A DNA stretch of 64,000 nt. Origin: Pollenia angustigena (taxonomy: Eukaryota; Arthropoda; Insecta; Diptera; Polleniidae). Made by a program: the position numbers and the translations under genes. Of the stretch, positions 33,401-44,525 are shown piece after piece; position 1 is the stretch's first letter, and every line of letters begins with the position of its first letter. The DNA lies in NCBI GenBank assembly GCA_930367215.1, contig OV884060.1, positions 213,035,253 to 213,099,252 on the forward strand, written 5' to 3'. The notes beneath the pieces were generated by a model. The model made no database searches, was not told where the DNA came from, and worked only from the letters and a program-made list of their open reading frames with translations.

Positions 33401-33575
33401 GAGTCGAAAAATAATGTGAATATTAAAGTTAAAAAATATTTCATTTTATTTCTTTTTACGTTGTTCGGTTGCTACGGTATTTTTTTATTAACAAAAATGT
33501 ACTGAAATAAGAACATTTAAAAAAAATTTTTTTAAGAAACGATTTTCTTACAAAAAAACATTTAAAAAAAAATTT

Positions 33576-34075
33576 TGCCCGCCCCCCCTAGATTTTTTCC
33601 TGGCTACGCCCATGTATTCGTGTACTGTCATCGGGAATATGTATGCCTGCAAAGTTTCATCCATTTGCATTGAGTAAAAGGCGGTAAAAAAGCATTTTAC
33701 CATAAACATTTTTTTGCCCCCCCCCCCCCCCCCTTGATTTCGTGTATTGTCATCGGGAATATGTATGCCTGAAATGTTTCATCCATTTGCATTGAGTATA
33801 AGGCGGTTAAATTATCTTTACAAAATTTGATTTTCTGAAGTGAAGCTAAAGAAAAGGTTTAAACAAATTTTGCCCGCCCCCCCTAGATTTTATCCTGGCT
33901 ACGCCCATGTATTCGTGTACTGTCATCGGTCAAAAAAGCGGTCAAAAAAGCATTTTACAAACAAATTTTTTGCCCCCCCCCTAGATTTTATCCTGGCTAC
34001 GCCCATGTATTCGTGTATTGTCATTGGGAATATGTATGCCTGCAAAGTTTCATCCATTTGCATTGAGTATAAGGC
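33576..34075 (+). repeat. Tandem repeat of about 125-165 bp with poly-C cores
   Basis: Four degenerate units share CCCCCCCTAGATTTT, CCTGGCTACGCCCATG, TATTCGTGTA, TGTCATCGGGAATATGTATG and CATCCATTTGCATTGAGTA. The C-run ranges from 7 to about 20. One unit lacks the middle. The C-runs stand out sharply in this AT-rich DNA. Probably amplified from the end of a dispersed repeat; the 107-codon open frame across it is incidental. Confidence 0.8.
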
Positions 34076-34385
34076 GGTATTAAGTAAATTAAGCAGTATT
34101 AAGGAATTACCATGCCTGTTCTTAACTACTTGCCTAAGGTGGTTTAAGACGATATTTATTTAAGGTGGTTTTAGGCGATATGTATTTAGCAGCGTACTCG
34201 TCAAATTTTACACTGCCAAAATGCATACATGTCGTGTAAAAGCTAAAAAAATTGCTTCTGTAAATGTCAGCTCGGATTAGCAGTGTAAAATTTTTTAATT
34301 AGAGCGTGTTCTATTTTGAACTGAGAAGCCATCTGACATAAACTTTTTTAAAAGTAATTTGTTTGTGGCAGCAAATATACATTAA

Positions 34386-35215
34386 AATCTTGTTATACTC
34401 TCCACCACTAGAGGTGAATGAGGGTATAATAAGTTTGTCCTTCTTTGTGAAACTTTTTTATTATTCATCACAGACCCCATAAAGTATATATGTATATATT
34501 CTGGCGTCTTGAGTAATTCTCGGCCATGTTCTGACAATCGCAGGATTTGAAATCGCCAAACGCCAGATTTATTTTATGGTGTTCTGAAATTCGTGCTTTT
34601 GGCTTGCGATCTGGCATAATTTCTTACAAATATTCTAGCGCCCTTAAGCATAAACTTGCAATATGAAGTCGCCAAACTTCTTGGTACTGCGGTTATGCGA
34701 TTTCAAGTCGGAATCGCCAATGTTAAGCTTTTTGCAATTGTCAGAACATTAGTCTATTTAGCCATGTTCGTCTGTTAAAAACACGCTCAATATTGGTGTC
34801 AAATTGCTTCTAGTTATCCTTATCAGTTTGGGCTTGAAATCCAGCAAAGTTGTATAAGAGCTATGAATCCAAATGAAGAACCACCACCCTAAAAAATAAC
34901 TTACATGAATTGTGGCATAATGTACTGACAAGAAATCACACTGTCAAATTTCGTGATTATTTGTTTATTTCGCCGTATAAACCCTACTCACGGAAAAAGT
35001 TCAGTACGCGTAAAACCGTAACGAAAAACGCTATTGTAATAAAATTGTGTATGCCACAATTTTATAAGATTAGAAATCACATTGTCAGATTTCATTAGGT
35101 TGGTCCATAATTTACTATAGGCCCCATATAAAGCTATCTTCTGAAATATTCTTAGTGTCGGTGGAGGGTATCAAAGTTTCGGCATAGCTGAATATAGCAC
35201 TCTAACTTGTTATTT
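34386..35215 (+). repeat. Dispersed fly repeat (family C), interrupted
   Basis: Opens with TATACTCTCCACCACTAGAG and GAATGAGGGTATAATAAGTT, then ACCCCATAAAGTATATATGT. Closes with GGTGGAGGGTATCAAAGTTT, so the termini are inverse CTCCACC/GGTGGAG blocks. Contains GGCCCCATATAAAGC. A fragment of a similar family ends at 45480. A hairpin element (34524-34751) lies inside. Confidence 0.6.
34524..34751. mobile_element. Hairpin element (ATGTTCTGACAAT ends)
   Basis: ATGTTCTGACAATCGCA at the left is inverse to TTGCAATTGTCAGAACAT at the right. Two internal GAAATCGCC/GGCGATTTC-type boxes also pair. Inserted in the family C repeat; boundaries approximate. Confidence 0.62.
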
Positions 35216-36222
35216 GAGTAGGCTTTAAATATAGTGGCGCCGAGGTATATAAATATAAATTCGCTCACTACCTCGAAGTTGTAGTCGCCGACGTTCATAG
35301 ATTTTCCCAGGCTGGAGGATTTTATGTTCTTTGCTTTAATTACCTTTCGAAAGGTACGACCCATGTCGTCGCTACATGCTAGTTGCAAGTGATATCTTTA
35401 GTGTATATTATGAAGGTTATGTTGACTTTACTAAACGAAATTTTTTATTTTTAAAATTTAAACAAATCTAAAAATGTTCCCATATTTCGCGCAAAATAAC
35501 GAATTAAGCCAATATTCAATACCCTGTTTTAAAGTTAAGGATATTGAAAGCGATCTGCATCTCACATTCTCACGACAATCGGTTCTACTCACTCAACTCA
35601 GAAACACTGATATAATTCACATAATACGAAAATTTGAACAGATATATTTCAAGCGTATGGGAAGCTTTACAATTTAATTAAAATAGGAGAAATGGGGAAG
35701 AAAACTCTCGAACCAAGAACCAATACTTAGCCTAATATTTACTAATAAAATCATAACTAAAAATTGTAAATTCCTTAAATGTTTCCTTAAAACGTTTTCG
35801 AAAGATTTATTATGACGTAAGTCATGCTTAAGTTTCCTATTTGAATAGAATTTCCTCTAAAAATATTAAAACTCGCAGAAAATTTTTCTAAAATAATCAT
35901 ATTTGCCCATACCGTAGAATTAAGTTTATTCTGTCTACCAACGGATATCCCATTTACGCTGGTTATATTCCAGTTAAAACTAGGGCTTTTAACGTAGCAG
36001 GTGTGTAAGGGAGAAATGTAGAAGTTTTGCTTTCCATTTCGCCTACGGTAGCCATACATTTTCATGGTGGGTTCGGAACCCACGTTGAATCAATACATTT
36101 TTTACACAAAAAGCGCACTATTTAACGTTTATAAGAACGTGTGAGTGTAACGATCAACTTTACACACTAAATTTATTGTTGTTACAGTTATTCTTTAATA
36201 TTCTCCCTGCTTCGTTGTCCTT
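35216..36222. other. Unassigned stretch with short open frames
   Basis: A 98-codon frame on the minus strand (35787-36083) and a 67-codon frame on the plus strand (35474-35677) are present. Neither has a motif I recognise and codon composition is not convincing. Could be worn transposon coding sequence. Confidence 0.3.
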
Positions 36223-36483
36223 AACATATCGACCCTTTTGCGCGAAATTATCGTATGTTACAAAAACCAAATTTTACAGGACAGCCATTTTCTACTTTTC
36301 TCTGCTTTCGCTTGCAATATCAAAATTAAAATATACATGTGCTTTTTGAAGCAACGAAGTGGAATACGCCTACAATATCTTGTCAGGTGACGTCTATTTG
36401 AATGTAGAACAAGATTGCATCAAAAACTCAATTTCAAAAAAATTGGCATAAACAATAAGTTCCCGCAAAGGGGTCGATATTTT
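36223..36483. mobile_element. Candidate hairpin element (ATATCGACCC ends)
   Basis: ACATATCGACCCTTTTGCGC at the left is inverse to TCCCGCAAAGGGGTCGATAT at the right, about 22 bp with two mismatches. Non-coding; no duplication seen. Confidence 0.55.
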
Positions 36484-36569
36484 TTTTGTTTTATAAAATT
36501 TTCCCAAGATTTTAAAATACCTAAATTTTACATAAAAACCTCGTTTCAATCTGAACACATCGCGTATAT

Positions 36570-36803
36570 GGGCACTTCCACAGAAAAGCTCTCTTTTTGT
36601 TATGTTACGCCACCGAGCAATTAAGCTTGTATTTTAGACCCATGCTTTTCCAATTTTCTCTCTCTTTTACTAAATGTAAACTAGTTGCCCTTTACACCAA
36701 AGTACAAAGAAGTAAATAATATATAAATTATTCTTTGATAAACAATTTAAAATGCTTAAGGGCGTAACGTGACAAAAAGTAGACTTTTCTGTGGCAATGC
36801 CCA
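36570..36803. mobile_element. Palindromic element (TGGGCANTNCCACAGAAAAG ends)
   Basis: TGGGCACTTCCACAGAAAAG at the left is inverse to the right end (inward TGGGCATTGCCACAGAAAAG). The arms stay similar through CTTTTTGTYAYGTTACGCC. About 50-bp TIRs; 234 bp in total. Confidence 0.75.
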
Positions 36804-37073
36804 CATGCAAAAGTCAATTGTTATTTATTTTTGCGGCATTTTGTTTTATCTTAAAAACATATCATAGACAGTGTTACCACAGCAAATTTTAAAATTACAC
36901 TTGAGGCGAAGTAAAATTACCCGATATAAATGAAATGACCCTAGAATTAGGCCCCCTGATATCAAGTTAACGTTTTATTTCATAAAAAAAAAACTTGTAC
37001 AAAAAAGAAAATACACAAAAAATTGATTTTAAATTTCTTTGACGTTAGCAAGGCGTTAGTAAGCAGTGTTCGA

Positions 37074-37332
37074 AAATAAACACAAAATATCGTTTCTTAA
37101 TGTTCGGTTAGGTAGATTTGTGGAAAACACAAACGCTAATAGTGTTTGTGTAGAAAATCATTAAAAAAATAACGTTTCCCTGTTAGTAATTTTTCGAACA
37201 CAAAAATATTACTGTTTTTATCAAACTCAACAAAAGATGTGAACATTTAATTCCGTTCGGGTTTTTTTTGAAAATCCATAAACTTCAATGTGTTCGGTTC
37301 ATTAATGTTCGTCGCTTTTGGCTGGTAAAAAA
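37074..37332. mobile_element. hAT-like CAGTGTTCG family, truncated copy 3
   Basis: Begins CAGTGTTCGAAAATAAACAC and matches copy 1 through GTTCGGTT and CTTTTGGCTGGTAAAAAAAC, where it stops abruptly at the palindromic array that follows. The right TIR is missing. Confidence 0.75.
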
Positions 37333-37336
37333 ACGG

Positions 37337-37510
37337 TGGCATGTCATAACGTCCAGTGTCATAGTGTCCATGGACGTTATGACACTCCAAAAAGTGTCAC
37401 AGTGTCCATGGACTTTATGACACTTTTGAAAATGTCATAATGTCCGTGGGCATTATGACACTTTGCAAATGGACATTATGACATTTTCAAAAGTGTCACA
37501 GTGTCCATAA
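37337..37510. repeat. Palindromic array of GTGTCATAATGTCC units
   Basis: About nine alternating-orientation copies of TGTCATAATGTCC / GGACATTATGACA with small spacers (CATGGAC centres, AAAA joints). For example CCATGGACGTTATGACACTC and GTCCATGGACTTTATGACAC. Each pair is itself a palindrome. No flanking TIR or coding sequence explains it. Confidence 0.75.
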
Positions 37511-37699
37511 TTACTAAAGAGGTTAAATACAAAAAAAGATCTACATACGCGCAGAGAAAACATGTTTTATTATGGTCACAGCCAATAAAACTATTTTTAA
37601 AGAAACTAATTAAATAACTTAAACATAATATGTGTAAATTTTTTTTAAAAATGGTATTGCTGCTTTTTCTCTGGATGTATATATTAAATATATAATGAA

Positions 37700-37866
37700 A
37701 ACACTTTTGGGTGCAAGGATTTTCTCCTCTATGGTATAACAAATACCGGCTTCGCTAACTAAAGCTTCTCTGCATAGACGGCCTTCGGTCGGGCGCAAGG
37801 ATTTTCTCCTCTATGGTATAACAAATACCGGCTTCGCTAACTAAAGCTCCTCTGCACAGCCGGCCT
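37700..37866. repeat. Tandem pair of 82-bp units (CAAGGATTTTCTCCTCTATG)
   Basis: The unit GGTGCAAGGATTTTCTCCTC...AAATACCGGCTTCGCTAACTAAAGC...CGGCCTTCGG occurs at about 37710-37793 and again at 37794-37866, the second ending AGGCCGGGTGTAAGGAT. The GGGCGCAGGGATTTTCTCCT block also occurs at 23158-23182, at the Penelope 5' side. Confidence 0.7.
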
Positions 37867-38100
37867 TAGGCCGGGTGTAAGGATATCGACCAAAATTGAT
37901 CGAAATTATTTATTTTCGTATCATCTGGATATCGAATGATATGTATTGAATTTGAAATAATAGCATTCGATATCAAGTAACTCGACATTACATTTAACGA
38001 GTTTTCATTCGACACGTCTGTGTCAATCGTATGCAAAAAAAATCGATAGTTTATTCGATACGATAGTATCGAATGCGGTGATTAGACCACAGTACAACTA

Positions 38101-39120
38101 CACAGAAAAAATCATTGCCGAATTATTTTCAAACAAACGCTTGTTTGAAATTTTTTTTGATTTCTACAAATTTTTTTACTGATTCAATCAATATTTTTGT
38201 TTGATTTTTATTTAACCAACAAAAATGTGGACAACTCTTCAAAAATTTAATAAGCGCGCTATTGGTTTGAAGTTTTCATAATTTTGTATGAAATATTTAA
38301 CGCTCTTTAATGTTGTCGTCTTTTTGCATTTTTTTAATTGATTGTAAGCAACACTTCTTTATGTGAAATATAAGAACTACAACAAAAAACATGCAGTCTA
38401 CTTTTGGACGCTTTAAAAAAGTACAGCAATAAGAAAAATGATAAAATAGCGTGACGAGGTTTGTAGTAAAAAAAACAACAAAAACAATAGCAGGTAAAAA
38501 AACGTTTCATATTTTTTAAACAACAGAAAAAACACATTATAAGAAAAAAAATAAATTTTTGGTTGGTTTCAAAGTTGGTAAAAAAAACAAAATCCCGTAT
38601 TCAATTTTTTCAAATAGTTTGTTTAAATACATCAAATACAAAAATAGAATGATGGCGGAAAACATATCGAGTCGGTCTGCCGCCGTTTTTGGTTATATTT
38701 CTTCTTCATTAGCAAAGGAAAGGATAAAGCAACAGTGAGTGATGAAGAAAAACACTGTGAGTATAAATATGACTTCGTTCAAAAATTATTCCAACAAAAA
38801 AATGTGTCTCAAAGCCAGACGGCCGCTCTGCTCTGCTTCATCTTCGCCAACAGTGCTGGCTTGTGTGCGCGTCATTGCTTGTGCCAAAACTTTTTTGTTT
38901 GATTCAGCAAAATTATTTGTTTGAAATTTATATGAATTTCAGTAAACTTTTTGTTTGATTCTGTAAAATTATTTGTTTGAAAAAATCGGCGTTTTTTCAA
39001 TAAACAAAATGCAAACAAATTGTTTGAATATGCGAATTTGTTTGTAGGACCGATTTTAGACAAAAAATTGTTTGATTCTACAAATTTTTTGTTTGAATTG
39101 GAAAAAGAATTTTTTCTGTG
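38101..39120. mobile_element. CACAG-ended element, copy 2, TA duplication
   Basis: TA flanks at 38099-38100 and 39121-39122. Ends CACAGAAAAAATCATTGCCG and AAAAGAATTTTTTCTGTG. Collinear with 9675-10465 but about 230 bp longer around 38340-38600. TTTGTTTGA boxes are dense in the right third (38890-39100). A TA duplication suggests a Tc1/mariner-type mobiliser; no transposase. Confidence 0.8.
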
Positions 39121-39122
39121 TA

Positions 39123-39650
39123 TGTGCGCTTAAAAGTGACTGGTTTAAAAAACATTTAAAATAAAAATAACATTCGCGTTCTAAAAACAGGCAGATAGTC
39201 TTTGGTGTTATCTTGGTACATAGCTATGTACATATGTACCTATGCCCCTATGTATTTTTATTATTTTAGGTATTTAAATTCTCATGACAAGTTAATTTAA
39301 AACTTAATATGAAGAAATGCTTTAACTAAAATTTAGTTCATATGCAACTTAAATTTAGTTCACATGCAACTCAAATTTAATTTTTTTTTTTTTTTTTGTT
39401 AAACTATATCTAAGAAACAAATTTTCTTATTTGAAATAAAAATTATTTAAATTTTAGTATTCCAAATAATATGCCTTTATTGTTAAAATCAAGTAAATAG
39501 TATAGAAACACAGTAAATTTTCTTTATTATACTTATTTTAAAGATAATATATCTTCACTGTTACGAGGTTTTTAGTAAATGTATGCAAATCAATAATAAG
39601 ATTATATAAATATTTACTTCATTTAAGTAAAGATAATTAAGAAAATTTTT
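39123..39650. other. Non-coding stretch with TTTAGTTCA repeats
   Basis: AATTTAGTTCAYATGCAACT is repeated at 39340-39380 and resembles TAAGTTCATTTCTAACTTAA at 42245-42275 beyond the piggyBac insertion; the element may have split an older repeat. T-run at 39380-39397. Confidence 0.4.
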
Positions 39651-39903
39651 TTAACCCTTAAATGCCCAAGGACACCGATTTTGATATAAAAAATATATGA
39701 TGTGTAAAATGGTCGACAAAAATCAACTGCGTACCAATTTTGTCGAAAAAAATTTTTTTTTAAAGTTATTTAGAAAATAGTGGTTGTATCTTAGAAGATA
39801 CACTGGGCACTCCCCCGTAAGTATTATTCATACGAAAGTACTAATATAAACCAAAGAAAACATGAGGTAGCATCTTTGAAATTACTTTATTTTAATTAAA
39901 AAA

Positions 39904-40445
39904 CAAGTAAGAAAGTAAAGTAGGTCAAGCCCGACCATATGATACCCTACACCACAGTATTTAAATACACATTTTCGAGACTGCACCCTATTCGGGACCT
40001 TTGAAGAATCATGCTTATGTGTCCACATAATCATGAAAGCATTTATATTTTAAGGTTCATTAATAACGGTTTGAAACTTTGTGAGAGGCAGAATTTGCCC
40101 ATTTCCTCCCCTCGTCGTCCTATTTTTAAAAAACTGCATAGCTTATGTGTCCACATAAATATGTTTCTATTTATGTTTTTAATATCATTAAAATCGGTTT
40201 GATAGTTTCTGGGAAGCAGAAACTGCCCCTTATCTTGTTTCGTGGTCCTACTATTTGGCTATTCAATAGGCTTGGTCTTTGTGTCAATACGAGCCTATGC
40301 AATTGAGACCTGTACTTTGCGCACAAGGTTACATGGACAGCCAGCCAGCATGATGGACATCATCAGATCGACTCAGAAAGTGATTCTGAAGCGATCGAAA
40401 TACTTTAAGGTGGGCCAGGACCCATATTTTAAGGTGTTACACACG
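39904..40445 (+). repeat. Family A repeat, copy 4
   Basis: Starts ACAAGTAAGAAAGTAAAGTA followed by GGTCAAGCCCGACC and CCCTACACCACAGTAT. Has GTGTCCACATAA units, GACCTGTACTTTGCGCACAA and CAGCCAGCCAGCATG. The right end stops at TTACACACGTAA and lacks the GTGGTGTGGGTAT terminus. Confidence 0.75.
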
Positions 40446-40568
40446 TAATTTTTTCCGCGGTAGAACCCTTAAATTCTTTGAACAGAACATTCATGTTTGT
40501 TCAGAGCAATTTGGTAGCTTTCAACTTCCCTTTTTATCCATCACAGTCCAATGGTTCATCATATCTAA

Positions 40569-41175
40569 TCAAGTATTCTTCGGCGGCGCTGGTTTATTAT
40601 AAGCGGACCCAGTGTACGCGAATACTAACAAGAGTATTGTTTTATAAAAATTGTCGAAAAATACGATATAGTTTTTAAATCTGGGCACTTTGTGAACACA
40701 ATGACACAATACACAAGTTTCAGCTGAGCCACTATATACATACTTCAAATTTGTTACCATATCCCATTGTATCGCTAAGTATAAAAAGTTTAAAGCCCCA
40801 TTTTGTTGGCTTATTCGGCAAGTGCTGCTTCAAATAGCTTCCTACTTTACTGGAGTAAATTTGTTCGTCTACACATAGCCTTTTCAACTTTGGAACGGAG
40901 GCAAAAGTTGTATTGAGAGTTTGAATAAGAGGTCGTGATAGATAAAGCCTGCCAGTATTAGGATCATATTGAATAGGCTTTTCAGTTGTATCATTAAAAT
41001 TAACTACTTCAAGAATTTTATTAAAACCTATTCCGCTTATTTGTCTTTTTATGATAGCGATGATTTTTTCAAACCAATAGTCCCGAGAACTGGGAAGATT
41101 TTAATAACTCATATAGAAAAAAATTCCGATTTGATCTATTTCAGAATATTTAATGGATTCCCTAACCATATGTTC
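40569..41175 (-). pseudogene. piggyBac-like transposase remnant
   Basis: Minus-strand peptide in order: DYWFEKIIAIIKRQ, RLYLSRPLIQTLN, LKRLCVDEQIYSSK (the first catalytic Asp region), LPNKPTKWGFKLFILSD (the KP.KWG.K signature and second Asp region), then after a frameshift HKVPRFKNYIVFFDNFYKT (the third Asp, DN-F). Beginning and end of the protein are missing and a stop follows YMSY near 41110. This is the DDE_Tnp_1_7 domain of piggyBac transposases (established family features). Confidence 0.85.
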
Positions 41176-41188
41176 CTCTAAGGGCCTA

Positions 41189-41314
41189 GGGCCATTATTA
41201 CAACTTGAAGTTAGCTAAAGTTAAGATTAAATTGACAGATAATAATGTGTTATCTGTCAAAAAGCTTCTGTAAACTGTCGAATAACAGCTAACGCCAAGT
41301 TATAATAATGGGCC
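41189..41314. mobile_element. Small palindromic element (GGGCCATTATTACAACTTG ends)
   Basis: Left GGGCCATTATTACAACTTGA is inverse to right CAAGTTATAATAATGGGCC; inner GTTAGC/GCTAAC also pair. TA flanks both sides (CTA / TAA). Nested in the piggyBac-like element, near the transposase N-terminus. Ends resemble 28605-28822. Confidence 0.78.
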
Positions 41315-42122
41315 TAAGTAAATTTGTTATATCTTGGAGATTACCTTTGTTCCAGAAAACTCTACCAAACTCAGAAAATTTGGGATTTACTTTTATCACT
41401 CTAAACATAGAAGAGCATGAATTTCAATGTGTGTCAGAAGTTTCTGAAAAAGAAATGTTAAATGTTGCATAATCTGGCCATAACCTCTATCAAGAGGAAG
41501 TTCTTGATCTGCATTTTTCGTGTTGATAAAAAGTCATGTACGAATGCATCAAGGTCAATTTCATCTTAAGTGCAAGCATCCAAAACATCATTAACAATTA
41601 GATGCTTCCTGACTCCCAGTTTTTACTCTAACTGCCTCTCGTAACGAATTCTCTATCTGCAAGCTTCAACATAAAACTAAACAAACAGCAGTACATAAGT
41701 AAACAAAAACGAATTTTTAATTTGCTGGTGAGTGCACATTGTATCTTTAAAGATACAACCATTGGATACATTTTGACGACGTGTCCCCGGAAGCTTTTGT
41801 TTTTTAATTATTGCTAATAGCGTCTGGACATATATTCGAACCACCTTATATTTTTTCTGGACCTCAATTTCCGCTCGGATCTGGGATTTAACGTTGCAAA
41901 TAAACCTTTTAATTTAGATTTTTAAAAATATAATTTTTTAAGTTTACGGCTATTTAAACATAAAAATCTAAAATTTTTTTAATAAAAATAAATTTTAGAT
42001 GATTTTCTAAAGATTTCTAAACATACTTGTGTTTTTTAATTTTTATTTTTATTAAAAATTAGCCCGTGGGAATTTTTTTGATGGTTGTATCTTTAAAGAT
42101 ACTGTGGGCATTTAAGGGTTAA

Positions 42123-42505
42123 GTTTTTCAAGTTTATAAGAATTTTCTGTATACTTCCGTGAAGTACAATTTCTTTGTTTTAAGTAAAAATTCTTATTTT
42201 TAAGTTAAATTGAACTTAATACAAGAAAATTTCATGAACTGAAATTAAGTTCATTTCTAACTTAAATCTAGTTCAAACTTTTTTTTGAGTGCACCAGTTT
42301 TTATATAAGTTGAATAAAGCCCTTTTTGTGTCAAAATGTGTTGCTATAAAGTGGGAACTAACCATATAAATTCATACCTTCCGTAAGCGAGATGTTAAGT
42401 TAAACTCTTGCTCAAACTTCTCTATTACAAACCTGCTTCTTTTGAAGCTTATTTTTTTTTTTTGGGTAAATACAATAATTTAAATAAAATTTATTATATG
42501 AATAA
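42123..42505. other. Non-coding AT-rich stretch
   Basis: Contains AAGTTCATTTCTAACTTAAA and TCTAGTTCAAAC, reminiscent of 39340-39380 and loosely of the 11-bp satellite. No gene. Confidence 0.4.
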
Positions 42506-42507
42506 AC

Positions 42508-43246
42508 AAGTAATAAAGTATAGTCGGTCAAGTCCGACCATATGATACCCTACACCACAGTATTTAAAAACACATCATGCTTATGTGTCCATGTAAATAT
42601 AGATTTATCTATGTTTATAAAGTTCATGAAAATCGGTTTGAAAGTTTGTGAGAGGCAGAAATTGCCCCCTACTTCCCGTTGTGGTCCTATTTTTGAAAAA
42701 CTTTATAGCTAATGTGTCCATATAGATATGGATCTATCTATGTTTTAAATTTCATTAAAATCGGGTTGAGAGGCAGAAATTGCCCCTATCTCCCCTCGTG
42801 GTCCTATTTTTTGAAAAATTCATACATTTTGTGTCCATATAGATATGGTTCTATCTATGTTTTAAATTTCATTGAAATCGGTTTGATAGTTTCTGAGAGG
42901 AAGAAATTTCCCCCTATCTTCCCTCGTGGTCCTACGATTCGGCCCATTTTCAATAGGCTTGGTCCTTGTGCCTATAAACCTATGACCCAAATTTCATCAA
43001 ATTATCTCCAAAATTGCGACCTGTACTTCGCGCACAAGGTTACATGGACAGCCAGCCAGCCAGCCTGCCAGCCAGCCTGCCTGCCAGCCTGCCAGCCAGC
43101 CGGAAGGACATCGTCAGTTCGACTCAGAAAGCGATTCTAAGACGATCGGTATACTTTAAGGTGGGTCCAGGACCAATATTTTAAGGCGTTACACACATCA
43201 GCACAAATGCATAATACCCTCTCCACTATTGTGGTGTGGGTATAAA
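42508..43246 (+). repeat. Family A repeat, copy 5, most complete
   Basis: Complete from ACAAGTAATAAAGTATAGTC to CTATTGTGGTGTGGGTATAA. Three internal units begin at about 42580, 42710 and 42832 (GTGTCCATRTARATATRG ... GAGAGGMAGAAATTKCCCC ... CGTGGTCCTA). Then come AATAGGCTTGGTCCTTGTGC, GACCTGTACTTCGCGCACAA, a CCAG/CCTG run at 43045-43105, GACGATCGGTATACTTTAAG and CTTACACATCAGCACAAAT-like sequence. The 142-codon open frame is a product of the in-phase units. Confidence 0.85.
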
Positions 43247-44517
43247 AAGCTGAAGAAAACTAAAAAAAAAAAATTTATTGATTGATTTTTCGTTAAAAAA
43301 GATTTCATTCAGTTTTAAACACTGAGATATACGGGCATGTACTATAAATTGAAATGAAGTGGATTTAAAATCAGACAAATTGTAAAAACGAACCTGCAAT
43401 GAAAGTTCATAAAAATATTTCTTTTCATATACTTCACACTTTGAGTACCAATTATCTTTATACGAAATCTCATTCGTTTTCAAATCCAGTTCATTTCGAT
43501 TTGTGGAACATGCCTGATATTCACGAAACCTGCATTATTTTGAAAATTCTCATAAATTAATCTATAACATACATATTTAAGCACATTTAAAGCTGCTTTC
43601 CTTTTTTTTTAAGTTTCTTTAACAAAAAGTAAAAGTGCTATTATATGCCACAGAATATTATAAAATAACTTGGTTTTTTGGCAAATGTTAAACAACTATA
43701 TATATTTAATTACATTTTAATTTCGAATCACCGGAATTAGAGCCAAGAAATCACAAACTTGGCATTATTGTTAATGACACAACCCACCCGCTTTGCCAAT
43801 TTTGTTTTAACGAATATATTTTTTTTTCTTTTCTATTTCTTCTCACACTTTTTGCTCTCGTTCTATGGTTTTAATACGGTTTTAAGAAAATAAATATCGT
43901 AAACTGTCTATATATGTTTGTGTAGTTATGTGTACTTTTACTATAAATTTTTTTTGTTATACCGTTAGATTGGTAAATTACTTACGTATGTATGTATGTG
44001 TGTATGTATGTATGTGTAAGTTTATTTGTTGTCCCTTACTTGACTTTATTTTAAAGCATTTTTAAGTTGTTTTCCCTGCTACTACTATCCACTTAAACTG
44101 GTACAATACTATAAATTTGTACTACTTCGCCATTAGAGTCTTCATCCAAGCCATCAGCACTACTACCACTAAAACAACTTACACAAAATTTCTTTCCATC
44201 ACTATTGGGTGAGTGTCATCGTATCTGTGTCTTCTTGTCTGGGTAAGTCTTTGATTTCACCTAAATTCTCTTCAGTTTCTTTTGTCGTTACAACTTAGAT
44301 TTTTATGATATGGCTGCTTTTACCTTTAGCGTACATTTTTTTTTTTTGTTTGATGGTTGAGATATTCATTGTTTTGGCAATATACGCACCTGAGCATTTC
44401 GCCATAAATAAAAGCAAAAAAAAAAAAAAAAAAACAAAATCTAATAAAATATAAAACAAACTAAAATGCTTTATTCGGCTATACGGAATCGTATGTACCC
44501 TCCAAGAACAGAAAGGT
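43247..44517. other. Intron- or intergenic-like sequence
   Basis: A GTAT/GTGT microsatellite lies at 43985-44021 and A/T runs near 44340 and 44420. No gene or TIR pair. Confidence 0.5.
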
Positions 44518-44525
44518 ATATATTT

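Larger units (their letters stand above)
39655..42118. mobile_element. piggyBac-like element, decayed, with two nested insertions
   Basis: TTAA at 39651-39654 and 42119-42122. Ends CCCTTAAATGCCCAAGGACA and, inward right, CCCTTAAATGCCCACAGTAT, exactly the TTAA-CCC layout of piggyBac. GGTTGTATCTTWRAAGATAC boxes sit subterminally at 39779-39803, 41730-41763 and 42082-42104. A transposase remnant lies on the minus strand. Family A (39904-40445) and a small palindromic element (41189-41314) are nested, so the original was about 1.8 kb. Confidence 0.9.

Noticed and set aside
35787..36083. 98-codon minus-strand open frame
   Set aside because: No family motif recognised, no splice or promoter context; kept only as an unassigned stretch.
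42712..43140. 142-codon open frame
   Set aside because: It is made of family A tandem units and the CCAG/CCTG run, giving repeated MCPYRYGSIYVLN and PACQPA peptides; no domain.
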